A DNA stretch of 64,000 bases from Desulfobacterales bacterium HSG16. Lineage in GTDB: Bacteria; Desulfobacterota; Desulfobacteria; Desulfobacterales; HSG16. Below, piece after piece: positions 25,113 to 34,509 of this stretch; position 1 is the stretch's first letter; each line of letters starts with the position of its first letter. The stretch covers positions 1-64,000 of the forward strand of contig JAUCGE010000005.1 of the NCBI GenBank assembly GCA_030377965.1. Reading direction: 5' to 3'. The notes beneath the pieces are model-generated. The model was given only the letters and a program-made list of their open reading frames with translations, made no database searches and was not told where the DNA came from. Both the position numbers and the translations under genes were made by a program.

Positions 25113-26606
25113 ATGAAAGATGAATTCGAGTTTATTATAGAACCTGAGATAAACGATGAAAATGCTGCCTGGCTCGAAAAGCAGGCAGAAACCCTGGAAT
25201 GGATGCTGGACAATCCCTATGGCGGAACAAAACCGGCTGCCGAAACCGGGATACTGGAACAGATGGGAAGCCTGTTGTGGAAATGTTCGGGCCTGGATGC
25301 TGAAACCGTGCTGGATGCCATAGAGGATGCGCTGGATGATGAGAGATCTGTTCGCTTTATAGTGACAGGAGGCAGATTTCAGCATTTTCCCTGGGAACTT
25401 TTGTATCATGAGAATCCGGAGATTGGCTTTTTAAGCCGGAAGACAAGGTGCGTGGTTTCTCGATGTGTTCGATACAGAAAGGGCAGGCTCAAAACTCCTG
25501 AAAAAAATGCTTTGCCCTTTCGTATCCTTCTTTTTGTCTCATCCCCTGAAGGACTCGATCATAAAGGCCGTCTTGATTTTGAAAAAGAGGAGGAACTTCT
25601 CTATACGGCTTTAGACAGCCATCTGCGTAGGGGCGAGGTTCATATTGAGGTGGCAGAAGACGGGGCGCTGGAAACTCTGGTAAAACTTCTGGAAGAAAAG
25701 CGGTTTCATGCGGTGATTTTGAGCATGCATGGAACATATGCCAAAAATCTGGAGAATGAAAAAGAATGGGGCCTGCTTTTTGAGGATAAGTCAACATACG
25801 AAAGCGCACCTGTTGCGGGGAGCGTTCTGGCCGATGCCCTCAAAAACCTGCCAAAAGGACATCGCCCGGATTTGATGGTTCTTGCAGCGTGCCGGAGTGC
25901 GAAACATGAGCAGAGCGCAAATTCCATTTCAAATGTTGCAAGAATTCTTCATGAAAGCGGATTTGCCCGTGTTCTCGGAATGCGTCTTTCCGTTCTGGAC
26001 GCTGCTGCCTCGGTTTTTAATGCCGAGCTTTTCCGCAGGCTGGCACTTGGCGAAGATCTGGGGCGGTCTGTGAGCATCGCCAGAGCAGAGGTTGCCAGAG
26101 GCGCATGGCTTGGAGGCTCAAATGGCAAGGATGCAGGTCAGGGAGCTGTGGTGCAAGATCCTTATGCCCAATGGACTCTGCCTGTTCTGCTGGACAGAAC
26201 AAAAGACGGCCCGATGGTGGATACGAACCTGCCTGCCGAGCTTGTGGAACGTCCGCGCCTGCCGTCGGTTTTGATCGGAGACGGAACCATTCTGCTTCCG
26301 GAACGCTCTTCCTTTATCGGTCGAAGGCGGGAAATTCGAAAGCATCTGAGGGGTTTTCTTGACGGAACTCATCCACGGGTGATGTTCACAGGTCCCGGTG
26401 GCGTGGGAAAGACTGCCCTTGCAGGGCTTTTTGCCAGAGGTTTGATGGAAAAACTGCCGGATGCGCGGATCATGGGTTTCCAGGCTCCTTTCGATCTTGA
26501 TAAACTTTTTGAGCCATTGAGAAAAGAAGCTTTTGACGGGGAGGAAGAATCTAATCTTAAAGATGCGATAAGCAAAGAGCCGGATGAAAAAGAGCGGGTT
26601 CGATGA
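25113..26606 (+). CDS. CHAT-domain protease with truncated STAND NTPase
   Basis: A 497-residue product. Residues about 70-370 are a CHAT (caspase-like) domain with the expected dyad: His206 in LSMHGTY and Cys260 in VLAACRSAK. After a linker comes a P-loop NTPase start: SSFIGRRREI and Walker A GPGGVGKTALAG (427-438). The NTPase breaks off about 60 residues later, without Walker B or the sensor helices. The next gene, overlapping by 23 bases in another frame, encodes TPRs. Intact relatives are single CHAT-NTPase-TPR proteins, so an internal deletion with frameshift is likely. The protease site may still work but normal ligand gating should be lost. Start chosen at 25113 by ribosome-binding site spacing. 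Confidence 0.82.
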   Translation: MKDEFEFIIEPEINDENAAWLEKQAETLEWMLDNPYGGTKPAAETGILEQMGSLLWKCSGLDAETVLDAIEDALDDERSVRFIVTGGRFQHFPWELLYHENPEIGFLSRKTRCVVSRCVRYRKGRLKTPEKNALPFRILLFVSSPEGLDHKGRLDFEKEEELLYTALDSHLRRGEVHIEVAEDGALETLVKLLEEKRFHAVILSMHGTYAKNLENEKEWGLLFEDKSTYESAPVAGSVLADALKNLPKGHRPDLMVLAACRSAKHEQSANSISNVARILHESGFARVLGMRLSVLDAAASVFNAELFRRLALGEDLGRSVSIARAEVARGAWLGGSNGKDAGQGAVVQDPYAQWTLPVLLDRTKDGPMVDTNLPAELVERPRLPSVLIGDGTILLPERSSFIGRRREIRKHLRGFLDGTHPRVMFTGPGGVGKTALAGLFARGLMEKLPDARIMGFQAPFDLDKLFEPLRKEAFDGEEESNLKDAISKEPDEKERVR

Positions 26607-27354
26607 TGTGGAATTGAAGGGACTGCATGAGGTTATGGGGAAATATCATTGGTCTCAAGGGAAATATGTTTCAAGGTTGTTGATCGATGATGTCGAGGCA
26701 ATCCATCATTTTCGTAAGTCGGAAAATCATGTGGATGCCGATGAACTGGCCAGAGGCGTTGCCATTTTTTATTATAGTAAAAGCAATTTTTTTGCAGCAA
26801 ATCGGCTGGTTGAGGAAATAGTGAAAAGAGATGATCCTCCGTCGCCCTGGTGGGCTTTAAATAAGTATGGCCTATGTCAACAAATGCTTGGATTTCTTGA
26901 AAATACTCTCGATTCATACAAACGCGCCCTGCCGGTTGCTGTAAGCAAAGAAAAGAAAGGCACAACCCTCAACAACATCGGCCAGATTTATCATGACAGA
27001 GGGAATTATGAAAAAGCGCTGAAATACCTTGAAGACAGCCTCCTTATCAGACGAGAAATAGGAGACAAATCCGGGATGATCCCGACGCTTCATAATATGG
27101 CATCTATTGCCAAGAACTCCGACGATTTGGAAAAAGCGATTAATTTCTGGTCAGAAGCTTTTACTATTGCAATGGAAACAAAGAATGCAATGGGGCTTTT
27201 CCATGTGGGCAAAACGTTAGGTTCTGTTTTAGCCGAAATCGGCAACAAAGAAGAAGCTATAAAACTTCTGACAATGGCAGTAAATGTCGGGAAACAGGCT
27301 GGTTTTCCGAATGTGGATAAGGTTGAGGAGGAATTGAAATCAATAACATCCTGA
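26584..27354 (+). CDS. TPR protein, probable detached C-terminal part of the CHAT-STAND protein
   Basis: A 256-residue protein with helical repeats, TPRs being clearest in TTLNNIGQIYHDRGNYEKAL and TLHNMASIAKNSDDLEKAIN. It begins inside the end of the CHAT gene in another frame. TPRs normally follow the NTPase in one polypeptide in STAND receptors. This is best read as the sensor part separated by the deletion that removed most of the NTPase. Whether the ATG at 26584 is used cannot be told; there is no clear ribosome-binding site. Confidence 0.7.
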   Translation: MKKSGFDDVELKGLHEVMGKYHWSQGKYVSRLLIDDVEAIHHFRKSENHVDADELARGVAIFYYSKSNFFAANRLVEEIVKRDDPPSPWWALNKYGLCQQMLGFLENTLDSYKRALPVAVSKEKKGTTLNNIGQIYHDRGNYEKALKYLEDSLLIRREIGDKSGMIPTLHNMASIAKNSDDLEKAINFWSEAFTIAMETKNAMGLFHVGKTLGSVLAEIGNKEEAIKLLTMAVNVGKQAGFPNVDKVEEELKSITS

Positions 27355-27536
27355 ACCATGATTGAAAGGATTAAAGGATTTCATGATTTAAAAACCACCT
27401 TGATTTCATTTCAATCTTGATTTCAAAGGCTCAGGGATTGAAGAAATGGTCAAAAATAAATGTTTATGCGGATACGTTATCCGGAAATCCTTTTCATAAA
27501 TTGTGGCTCGAATAATAAAAAAACAGGATAATAAAA

Positions 27537-27986
27537 ATGTCAAATAACGAGAACAGCAGGGCGAATTCATACGAAAGAATCGAAGAAATTCCTTCCCGTA
27601 AAATGACGGATGAAGAAAAGTATTATCAGGAACAATCATACAAGGAACCAGTGGAAGGCATAGCGAGGATCGAAGACACGGCTAAATTTCTTCTGGGTGC
27701 GACCGCTACCACATCCGGGCTTTATCTTGGGGCGCTCAGGCTCTCCATTGGAAAATCCACGGTTACCGGCATTATCTGGTATCTGCCCTTTCTCTGGTGG
27801 GCATTGTCAATTATCGGCATGATTCTCGTGATTTTTCCGGAAAAATATGAAACTGGCAAAAACGAGCCTGGTTCATGGAAAAAAGCTTTTTTGAAAGCCC
27901 GGAAACTAAAATACATACGATTGTTCATTGGAACCCTCTTTTTCATCTTCGGTATTATCACTGCGGTAATTCCGATTGTAAAATAA
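27537..27986 (+). CDS. small membrane protein of the CHAT locus
   Basis: A 149-residue protein with a charged N-terminal 50 residues, then three hydrophobic segments (about 52-68, 77-103, 127-147). I do not recognise the family. A remnant of a homologous C-terminus lies at 20802-20891 next to a zinc-ribbon copy, which ties this gene to the zinc-ribbon/CHAT cassette. It might be the membrane target or effector of the cassette; this is inference from gene order only. The 182-bp gap before it holds nothing recognisable. Confidence 0.65.
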   Translation: MSNNENSRANSYERIEEIPSRKMTDEEKYYQEQSYKEPVEGIARIEDTAKFLLGATATTSGLYLGALRLSIGKSTVTGIIWYLPFLWWALSIIGMILVIFPEKYETGKNEPGSWKKAFLKARKLKYIRLFIGTLFFIFGIITAVIPIVK

Positions 27987-28018
27987 GGGTTTTTTCGTTT
28001 TCATGAAAAACCCCCTTT
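27987..28018 (+). terminator. rho-independent terminator-like hairpin
   Basis: AAGGGTTTTTTCG ... TGAAAAACCCCCTTTT forms a stem with a T-rich left arm and ends in a short T-run directly after the membrane protein gene. It marks the end of the zinc-ribbon/CHAT/TPR/membrane transcript. Confidence 0.55.
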
Positions 28019-28055
28019 TGACAATACGTTTTTTCCAAAGGCAAGGGAGACATGC

Positions 28056-29837
28056 ATGAAATTTTCATATGGAATAAGCGATTTTCACGAGCTTATCACA
28101 CAGGACTATTTTTATATCGACAGATCAGACCGGATTCCTTTGATAGAAGAGGCTGGGGTTCACCTGCTTTTTTTAAGGCCGCGTCGATTCGGAAAAACTC
28201 TTCTGCTCTCCATGTTGAAAAATTATTATGACATTGCAAAAGCAGGCGAATTTACGCAATTGTTCGGCAACCTGAACATCGGGAAAAATCCGACTGACCT
28301 GCATAACCGGTTTTTTGTACTGAAATGGGATTTTTCCGCAGTCAGTTCCACAGGCGAGCCTAAAGAAATTCAGCAGGCTTTGTATCGGTATGTAAACGGC
28401 AGCATTGAAGATTTCGCCCTGTATTACAAAAATCTGCTGCCTATCAAAATAAAAATTTATCCCGAAGATGCGCTTGCATCCTTTCAATCTTTATTGCTGG
28501 CTGTCCGGCAGACATCTCACAAGCTTTATCTTTTGATTGATGAATATGACAATTTTGCCAATGAAGTGATGATGGGCAGCCGAAAGATAAGCCAGAGCAG
28601 GTATAAAGCCCTGGTTTACGGAGAAGGATGCTTGAAAAGCCTGTTCAAGGTCGTAAAATCCGCCACCGAAGGCCAGGGGCTGACCAGATCGTTTATCACG
28701 GGAGTTTCGCCGGTCGTTATGAGCGATATCACGAGCGGACATAACATTGCTGAAAGCATTTATTTAAAACCGCAGTTCAACGACCTGTGCGGTTTTCTTG
28801 AAACTGAGATAGATCACACATTGAAAAGCATAGTCGAAAAATGCGGTATGTCTTCAGATGAACTGGCCCAGGCTCTTAATATGATGAAAAAATATTATAA
28901 CGGATATCGCTTCGGACACAAAAGCATCGGTTTTATCTATAACCCCACGTTAGCAATTTATTTCATGAAATCTTTTCAATCAGATTGCGAATATCCAGAA
29001 GAAATGCTTGATGAGAACATGGCAATGGACAGGGGAAAAATCACCTACATCTCAAGGCTGCCCCAGGGCGGGCAGGTGATCGTGGATGCATTGAACGATA
29101 AGAAACCTTTGAGCCTTCACAGGCTTTCACGTCGTTTCGGAGTCGAGGACATGATGAATGCTGTCAAAGATGACGTTTTCATGATATCTTTACTCTATTA
29201 TTTCGGCGTATTGACATTCGGGGGGCGGACAAAAGGCGGGAAGCATATATTAAAAATTCCCAACCTTGTGGTGAAAAGGCTTTATCTTGAACGACTCTCA
29301 GAGATTCTATTGCCTGAAACGAACAGAAATGAAGCATCAGGCATAGTGGAAAATTTTTACGGTACGGGTGATATGAAGCCTGTGTGTGATTTTATTGAAC
29401 AACATTGTTTGAAAATATACGACAACCGTGATTACAGATGGGCGAATGAACTCACGATAAAAACGATCTTTCTTGTCCTTTTGTTCAACGACATCTTTTA
29501 TATTACAGAATCCGAAAATGAACTTGAGCGGCATTATGCGGATATGACCATGATCGTCCGGCCTGACATGCGCGAATACCGCCTGCTCGATTTTCTCATT
29601 GAATTCAAGTATGTCGAACTGGCAGCAAATGAACTGACCGGCAAGATGATCAGCCAGATGACTTACGAAAAACTTACGGCATTGAAACCGGTCAAAAAAA
29701 AGATTGCGGAATCGAAAAAAATGCTTGAAAAATATCGAAGGAGCTTGAACTCAAAACATAAAGAGATATTGAATTTGCGTACCTTTTGCGTTGTTGCCGT
29801 GGGATTCGACCGCCTAGTCTGGAAGGAGATAAAATGA
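28056..29837 (+). CDS. AAA-ATPase-like protein with C-terminal PD-(D/E)XK nuclease domain
   Basis: A 593-residue protein of the AAA-ATPase-like/DUF1703 family. The N-terminus reads YGISDFHELITQDYFYIDRS, followed by the P-loop variant LRPRRFGKTLLLSML and Walker B-like LLIDEYDNFAN. The C-terminal domain ends with MREYRLLDFLIEFKYVEL, where FLIEFKY is the E-x-K strand of the PD-(D/E)XK fold. These proteins occur in many paralogues in Desulfobacterota and Bacteroidota genomes and are thought to be mobile or selfish. Their function is not established. The full length and intact motifs suggest it is not decayed. Confidence 0.88.
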   Translation: MKFSYGISDFHELITQDYFYIDRSDRIPLIEEAGVHLLFLRPRRFGKTLLLSMLKNYYDIAKAGEFTQLFGNLNIGKNPTDLHNRFFVLKWDFSAVSSTGEPKEIQQALYRYVNGSIEDFALYYKNLLPIKIKIYPEDALASFQSLLLAVRQTSHKLYLLIDEYDNFANEVMMGSRKISQSRYKALVYGEGCLKSLFKVVKSATEGQGLTRSFITGVSPVVMSDITSGHNIAESIYLKPQFNDLCGFLETEIDHTLKSIVEKCGMSSDELAQALNMMKKYYNGYRFGHKSIGFIYNPTLAIYFMKSFQSDCEYPEEMLDENMAMDRGKITYISRLPQGGQVIVDALNDKKPLSLHRLSRRFGVEDMMNAVKDDVFMISLLYYFGVLTFGGRTKGGKHILKIPNLVVKRLYLERLSEILLPETNRNEASGIVENFYGTGDMKPVCDFIEQHCLKIYDNRDYRWANELTIKTIFLVLLFNDIFYITESENELERHYADMTMIVRPDMREYRLLDFLIEFKYVELAANELTGKMISQMTYEKLTALKPVKKKIAESKKMLEKYRRSLNSKHKEILNLRTFCVVAVGFDRLVWKEIK

Positions 29838-29883
29838 ACGGATATATCCACTTCTATCCAAAATCTTTGAAGCCTCCAACAGC

Positions 29884-30189
29884 CTATGAATGAGGTTGAA
29901 TATGCGTTTCGATCTGCTCAATGGGTAACATCGTTGTACGTTGCGAAGCTTCCCATAATTCCAATGTCGTTTGCAGATTTGTCCAGACCCTGGGACTGGT
30001 GTTAGTAAATTTGCCCAGACGTAATGCGATGTCTGCTGTCACTTTCCTCTTGCCGTTTACAAGCTGATTTATCGTTCTGCGCGAAACGCCAAGATATTCG
30101 GATAGTTGTTTCTGGTTAAGTTTGAATTCCTCCAATATGAATTCCCGGATGAAAACACCGGGATGACTGGGTTTGTTTTTTGGAATCAT
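29884..30189 (-). CDS. higA: HigA-type antitoxin (XRE family)
   Basis: A 101-residue protein with the HigA start MIPKNKPSHPGVFIREFIL and an HTH in QKQLSEYLGVSRRTINQLV. It is followed by the family's WTNLQTTLELWEA. In HigBA modules it neutralises the HigB mRNA interferase and represses the operon. I start at 30189, the conserved MIPKN, rather than the TTG at 30210. The toxin gene normally upstream has collapsed to about 14 codons (30207-30251), so this is an orphan antitoxin. Confidence 0.85.
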   Translation of the reverse strand: MIPKNKPSHPGVFIREFILEEFKLNQKQLSEYLGVSRRTINQLVNGKRKVTADIALRLGKFTNTSPRVWTNLQTTLELWEASQRTTMLPIEQIETHIQPHS

Positions 30190-30206
30190 AATTAAATATC
30201 CTGTAT

Positions 30207-30251
30207 TCAATGATAGCCTTCAGTTTTTCTGCCGTGAAAAGATTTGATCAT
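30207..30251 (-). pseudogene. higB toxin remnant
   Basis: A 14-codon frame encodes MIKSFHGRKTEGYH. MIKSF is the usual start of HigB proteins and a terminal YH the usual end; the body is missing. It stands directly upstream of higA on the same strand, where higB belongs. The match is short, so confidence is moderate. Confidence 0.5.
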
Positions 30252-30259
30252 TTAAAGAG

Positions 30260-30278
30260 TGTAACCAAGCTTGTTACA
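30260..30278. promoter_or_regulatory. inverted repeat, likely HigA operator
   Basis: TGTAAC-CAAGCTT-GTTACA, with perfect 6-bp arms, stands 9 bp upstream of the higB remnant start. This is where autoregulatory antitoxins bind. Confidence 0.5.
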
Positions 30279-30437
30279 TTAATCAAGCCAAAATTATTTG
30301 AATGGAGAAAAATCCCTTCTCAATATCTCTTGAATCCCATGAACAATGAACGAAATTTAAAACATTGACAAGATTCACCAATCATTATAAACATACTGAA
30401 ATTATGCCGAAAAACAACGGTTTTGCACATTTTGTCA

Positions 30438-30468
30438 GATGTAATTATCAAGGAACTGATGTAATTAT
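30438..30468. promoter_or_regulatory. direct repeat upstream of formate dehydrogenase
   Basis: GATGTAATTAT occurs twice with 20-bp spacing (30438-30448 and 30458-30468), two helical turns apart, about 140 bp before the fdh start. This suggests tandem activator sites. The rest of the 320-bp gap shows no recognised feature. Confidence 0.35.
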
Positions 30469-30603
30469 GGGTTATTTATTGATCCAGAATCAACATGCAA
30501 TCAAGGAGTAATTACCAAAACAAACTTTAATGCACGAGATCAGACTTATCAGCGTTCAAAAAAGAAGCGAAGTGTTATCATCAATCTTAAAAAGGAGGGA
30601 ATT

Positions 30604-33600
30604 ATGGAGGTTACCCGAAGGAATTTCATGAAGATCACCGGCGCGACGGCAGCGGGCGTGGCTGTCAGTCAGTTGGGATTCGATCTTTCTCCTGTCAAAT
30701 CCCACGCGCAGATGATCAAGACCAGCTATGCCAAGGAAACCACCACGATCTGCTGCTATTGTGCTGTGGGATGCGGTGCTATTGTCCATACCAGCAAGAA
30801 GGGAGACGGGCGGGTTATCAATATCGAAGGAGATCCGGATCATGTCATCAACCGGGGATCGCTCTGTGCAAAGGGTGCTGCGATTTCTCAGCTGACTGAA
30901 AACGATAACAGGATGACCGAACCCATGTACAGAGCCCCCTATTCCAAGAAATGGGAGAAAGTATCCTGGGACTGGGCGCTTAATGAAATAGCCAAACGTG
31001 TGAAGGAAACACGGGATGCTACATTCACGAAGAAAAACGATAAAGATCAGGTAGTAAATCGAACCACAGGGATTGCTTCCGTGGGAAGTGCTGCTATGGA
31101 TAACGAGGAGTGCTGGATTTATCAGACATTGATGCGTGCTCTCGGACTTGTTTATATAGAACATCAGGCACGTATCTGACATAGCGCTACTGTTGCGGCT
31201 CTGGCAGAGTCGTTTGGACGCGGTGCTATGACTAATCACTGGATCGACATCAAAAACAGCGACTGCATTCTCATCATGGGAAGCAACGCTGCTGAAAATC
31301 ATCCCATATCGTTTAAATATGTTACAGAGGCCATGGAAAACGGGGCAAAACTCATCAATGTTGATCCCAGGTTTACCAGGACATCTGCAAAAGCTGACTT
31401 TTATACTGCTCTGAGATCGGGAACCGACATCGCTTTTCTGGGCGGTATGATCAAATACATAATGGACAACAAGCTTTATAATTACGAATATGTCCGCCAA
31501 TATACCAATGCGCCCTTTATCGTAAACAAGGATTTTAATTTCAAAGACGGCCTGTTTTCCGGGTACGACAAGGAAAAGAGGGCCTATGACAAGAAAAAAT
31601 GGGCATTTGACATGGATGAAGACGGAGTTCCTAAGATGGATCGGGAACTTGCGGATGAACGCTGTGTCTTCAATCTGTTAAAGCAGCATTTCAACCGTTA
31701 TGATGTAAAGACCGTTTCGAGCATTACCGGAACTTCCGAAGAAGACCTTCTCACGGTTTATAAAACCTATAGCGCAACCGGCGTGACAGGCAAAGCCGCA
31801 ACGATTATGTATGCTATGGGCTGGACGCAGCACACGGTTGGGGTTCAGAACATCCGAACTATGGCAATCATCCAGCTTCTTCTGGGCAATATGGGAGTGG
31901 CCGGAGGCGGTGTTAATGCGCTCAGGGGAGAATCGAACGTACAGGGATCGACTGACCACTGCCTGTTGTGGCATATCTGGCCGGGTTATCTTGGAACGCC
32001 CAGGGCTTCCATGAAAAAACTTTCCGATTATCATGAAAAAAATACGCCCAAAACCAACGATCCACTTTCAGCTAACTGGTGGGGGAACAAACCTAAATAC
32101 ATGGTCAGCACCTTGAAATCATTTTTTGGGAAAAATGCTACAAAACATAATGATTTCGGGTATAACTGGATGCCGAAAGTGGATAACGGGGTTCATTATT
32201 CATGGCTTGATCTTTTTGATGAAATGTATAAGGGCAATATTGAGGGCTTTTTTTCCTGGGGCCAGAACCCCGCTTGCAGCGGAACTAACGCTGGCAAGAA
32301 CCGGGAAGGTATGAAAAACCTCAAGTGGATGGTCAATGTCAACCTGTTCGATAATGAAACCGGTTCTTTCTGGAACGGGCCGGGAATGAATCCATCCACC
32401 ATCAAGACCGAAGTTTTCATGCTGCCCGCATGTGTTTCTGTAGAAAAAGAAGGCTCTATCACCAACAGCGGCAGGTGGATGCAGTGGCGCTATCAGGGTC
32501 CGAAACCTCTGGGTAACAGCAGGCCCGACGGCGATATCATCATGGATCTTGGAGATAGAATCAGAAAACTCTATGAAAATGATCCAGGAGCATTTCCCGA
32601 AGCTATCTTAAATCTTAAATGGGATTATCTGACACATGGCGAGTATGATCCCCACAAGGTGGCAAAAGAGATCAACGGGTATTTTCTCAAAGATATTACA
32701 GTCAAAGGCAAAGCGTTTAAAAAAGGTACGCTCGTTCCAAGTTTTGCATATCTTAAAGATGATGGTTCCACCTCGTCGGGTAACTGGCTCTATTGCAACA
32801 GTTACACGGAAAAAGGGAATATGTCAGCCCGCAGGAGCGGAAAAGACGCTTCCAACAACATCGGCCTTTATCCTGAGTTTTCCTGGTGCTGGCCTGTCAA
32901 TCGGAGGATAATTTATAATCGGGCTTCGGTCGATCTTTCAGGACAGCCCTGGGATAAAGAAAATCCGGTTATAGCGTGGAACGGCAAGAAATGGGAAGGC
33001 GATGTTCCCGATGGCGGCTGGCCTCCCATGCTGACAGAAGACGGCAAACCAAATCCCAAGGCCAAACACCCCTTTATCATGAGGCCACACGGTCATGCTC
33101 AGATTTACGGTCCAGGACGTGCTGATGGGCCTTTTCCAGAACATTATGAGCCTCTTGAGTGTCCTGTTGCAGAAAATATGATTTCCGGTAACAGCCAGTT
33201 AGTCAATCCCACTGCCGCAATTTATTCGACCAAGGCAGATGCACATGCTTCCTGTGATGCGAGATTCCCCTTTGTGGGAACGACTTACAGGGTTGTAGAA
33301 CATTGGCAGACCGGCCTTATGACCAGGCCCCAGCCCTGGCTTATGGAGCTTCAGCCCCAGATGTTCGTGGAAATGAGCGAAGAACTTGGAAAATTGCGGG
33401 GAATTGAAAATGGCGAGCGGGTCAAGGTTTCATCCGCAAGGGGTTCTGTTGAATGCTCGGCCATCGTGACCAAGCGGTTCAAGCCTTTTAAAATCGGAGG
33501 CGTGGATATTCACCAGATAGGACTTCCCTGGCATTTTGGCTGGAGATGGCCAGAATCAGGGGCGGAAGAAAGCGCAAACCTTTTGACTCCGCCAACCGGT

Positions 33601-33663
33601 GATCCCAACACCCGGATTCCGGAAACTAAGGCATTCATGGTGAACGTGGCCAAACTTACATAA
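30604..33663 (+). CDS. fdnG: selenocysteine-containing formate dehydrogenase catalytic subunit
   Basis: One reading frame of 1020 codons, stop included, if the in-frame TGA at 31177-31179 is read as selenocysteine (residue 192). The context ARI-Sec-HSATVAALAESFGRGAMTNHW matches the active site of Mo/W formate dehydrogenases. The N-terminus has a twin-arginine signal (TRRNFMK), so the enzyme is exported. The [4Fe-4S] cysteines are in CCYCAVGCG and SLCAKGA. The enzyme oxidises formate with a bis-MGD cofactor and passes electrons to the Fe-S subunit 14 bp downstream. Ribosome-binding site AAGGAGG is strong. Two separate frames (30604-31179 and 31228-33663) would be a mis-annotation. Confidence 0.95.
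31177..31217 (+). promoter_or_regulatory. selenocysteine UGA and bacterial SECIS region
   Basis: The UGA is followed within 40 bases by a stem-loop candidate with UGUUGC and GGCAGA around a GGCUCU-type loop. This sits at the distance used by the bacterial SECIS bound by SelB. The hairpin was judged by eye, so its exact boundaries are uncertain. Confidence 0.65.
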
Positions 33664-33677
33664 GGAGGAAACCTGTA

Positions 33678-34388
33678 ATGAAAGGAAAAGCATTTTTTAT
33701 AGATACCACGCTTTGTACAGCCTGTCGGGGCTGCCAGGTTGCCTGCAAACAATGGCACGACCTGCCTGCCGAAAAGACTGTAAACAGAGGCAGCTATCAG
33801 AATCCAGAAGATCTTTCTTTTTTCACCTACAAGCTGTTAAGGATGAAAGAGGAAGTTGTTGACGGCAAGCTTAAATGGCTCTTTTTTCCAGATCAATGCA
33901 GACATTGTATTGAGCCGCCATGCAAAGACCAGGCTGGCGATCCTGATGCTGTCTATTCCGATCCTGCCACTGGTGCTGTTTTGTATACCGCCAACACAAA
34001 AGGTCTTGATCCAGATGAGCTGGAATGTCCCTATGACATTCCCAGGAAAGGGCCGGATGGTATCATTGCCAAATGTGACATGTGCAATGACAGGGTGCAT
34101 AACGGGCTTTTGCCTGCCTGTGTAAAAACCTGTCCCACCGGGGCTATGAATTTCGGAGATCTGGCAGAAATGACAGACCTTGCTAAAAAACGCCTTGAAA
34201 AAGCCAGAGAAAAATATCCCAAAGCGGCTCTGCTTGATCCTCTTGATGTCCGGGTTATTTATCTTGTGACCGAAAGTCCGGATCTTTATCATGAATCAGC
34301 GGTAGCTGCCTTTCGTCCTGTTCGAGGTGTTACGAGGCAGTCTGCACTCAAGAAACTGATCAAGCCTTTTACGAGTATGGCATCTTGA
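33678..34388 (+). CDS. fdnH: formate dehydrogenase iron-sulfur subunit
   Basis: A 236-residue ferredoxin-like subunit with four clusters of cysteines: CTACRGCQVACKQW, CRHCIEPPCKDQA, ECPYDIP and CDMC...CVKTCPTGA. It carries electrons from the catalytic subunit to a periplasmic cytochrome c or a membrane partner. It lacks the C-terminal membrane helix of E. coli FdnH and has no signal of its own, so it is probably exported together with the Tat-tagged catalytic subunit. This is the two-subunit layout of sulfate reducers. Strong ribosome-binding site (AAGGAGG). No cytochrome subunit gene follows. Confidence 0.92.
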   Translation: MKGKAFFIDTTLCTACRGCQVACKQWHDLPAEKTVNRGSYQNPEDLSFFTYKLLRMKEEVVDGKLKWLFFPDQCRHCIEPPCKDQAGDPDAVYSDPATGAVLYTANTKGLDPDELECPYDIPRKGPDGIIAKCDMCNDRVHNGLLPACVKTCPTGAMNFGDLAEMTDLAKKRLEKAREKYPKAALLDPLDVRVIYLVTESPDLYHESAVAAFRPVRGVTRQSALKKLIKPFTSMAS

Positions 34389-34450
34389 CACATGCTCTAT
34401 AACTTCTTGAAATTTTAAATAAATCATTATTTTTTAAAGCAGGAGTAAAA

Positions 34451-34495
34451 AAACCGGGAGGAAAGATTACTTGATCTTTTCTCCCGGTTTTGTAT
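34451..34495 (+). terminator. rho-independent terminator of the fdh operon
   Basis: A 17-bp stem with one mismatch (AAACCGGGAGGAAAGAT / ATCTTTTCTCCCGGTTT) and a 6-base loop, running into TTTTG. This is the clearest terminator in the window, 62 bases after fdnH. Confidence 0.85.
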
Positions 34496-34509
34496 ATGTT
34501 TTTATCAAT

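Noticed and set aside
30556-31500. 314-codon minus-strand frame
   Set aside because: It lies opposite the formate dehydrogenase, which is certain from its Tat, Fe-S and selenocysteine motifs.
34471-34509. TTG start for the substrate-binding protein
   Set aside because: It lies inside the fdh terminator hairpin and has no ribosome-binding site.
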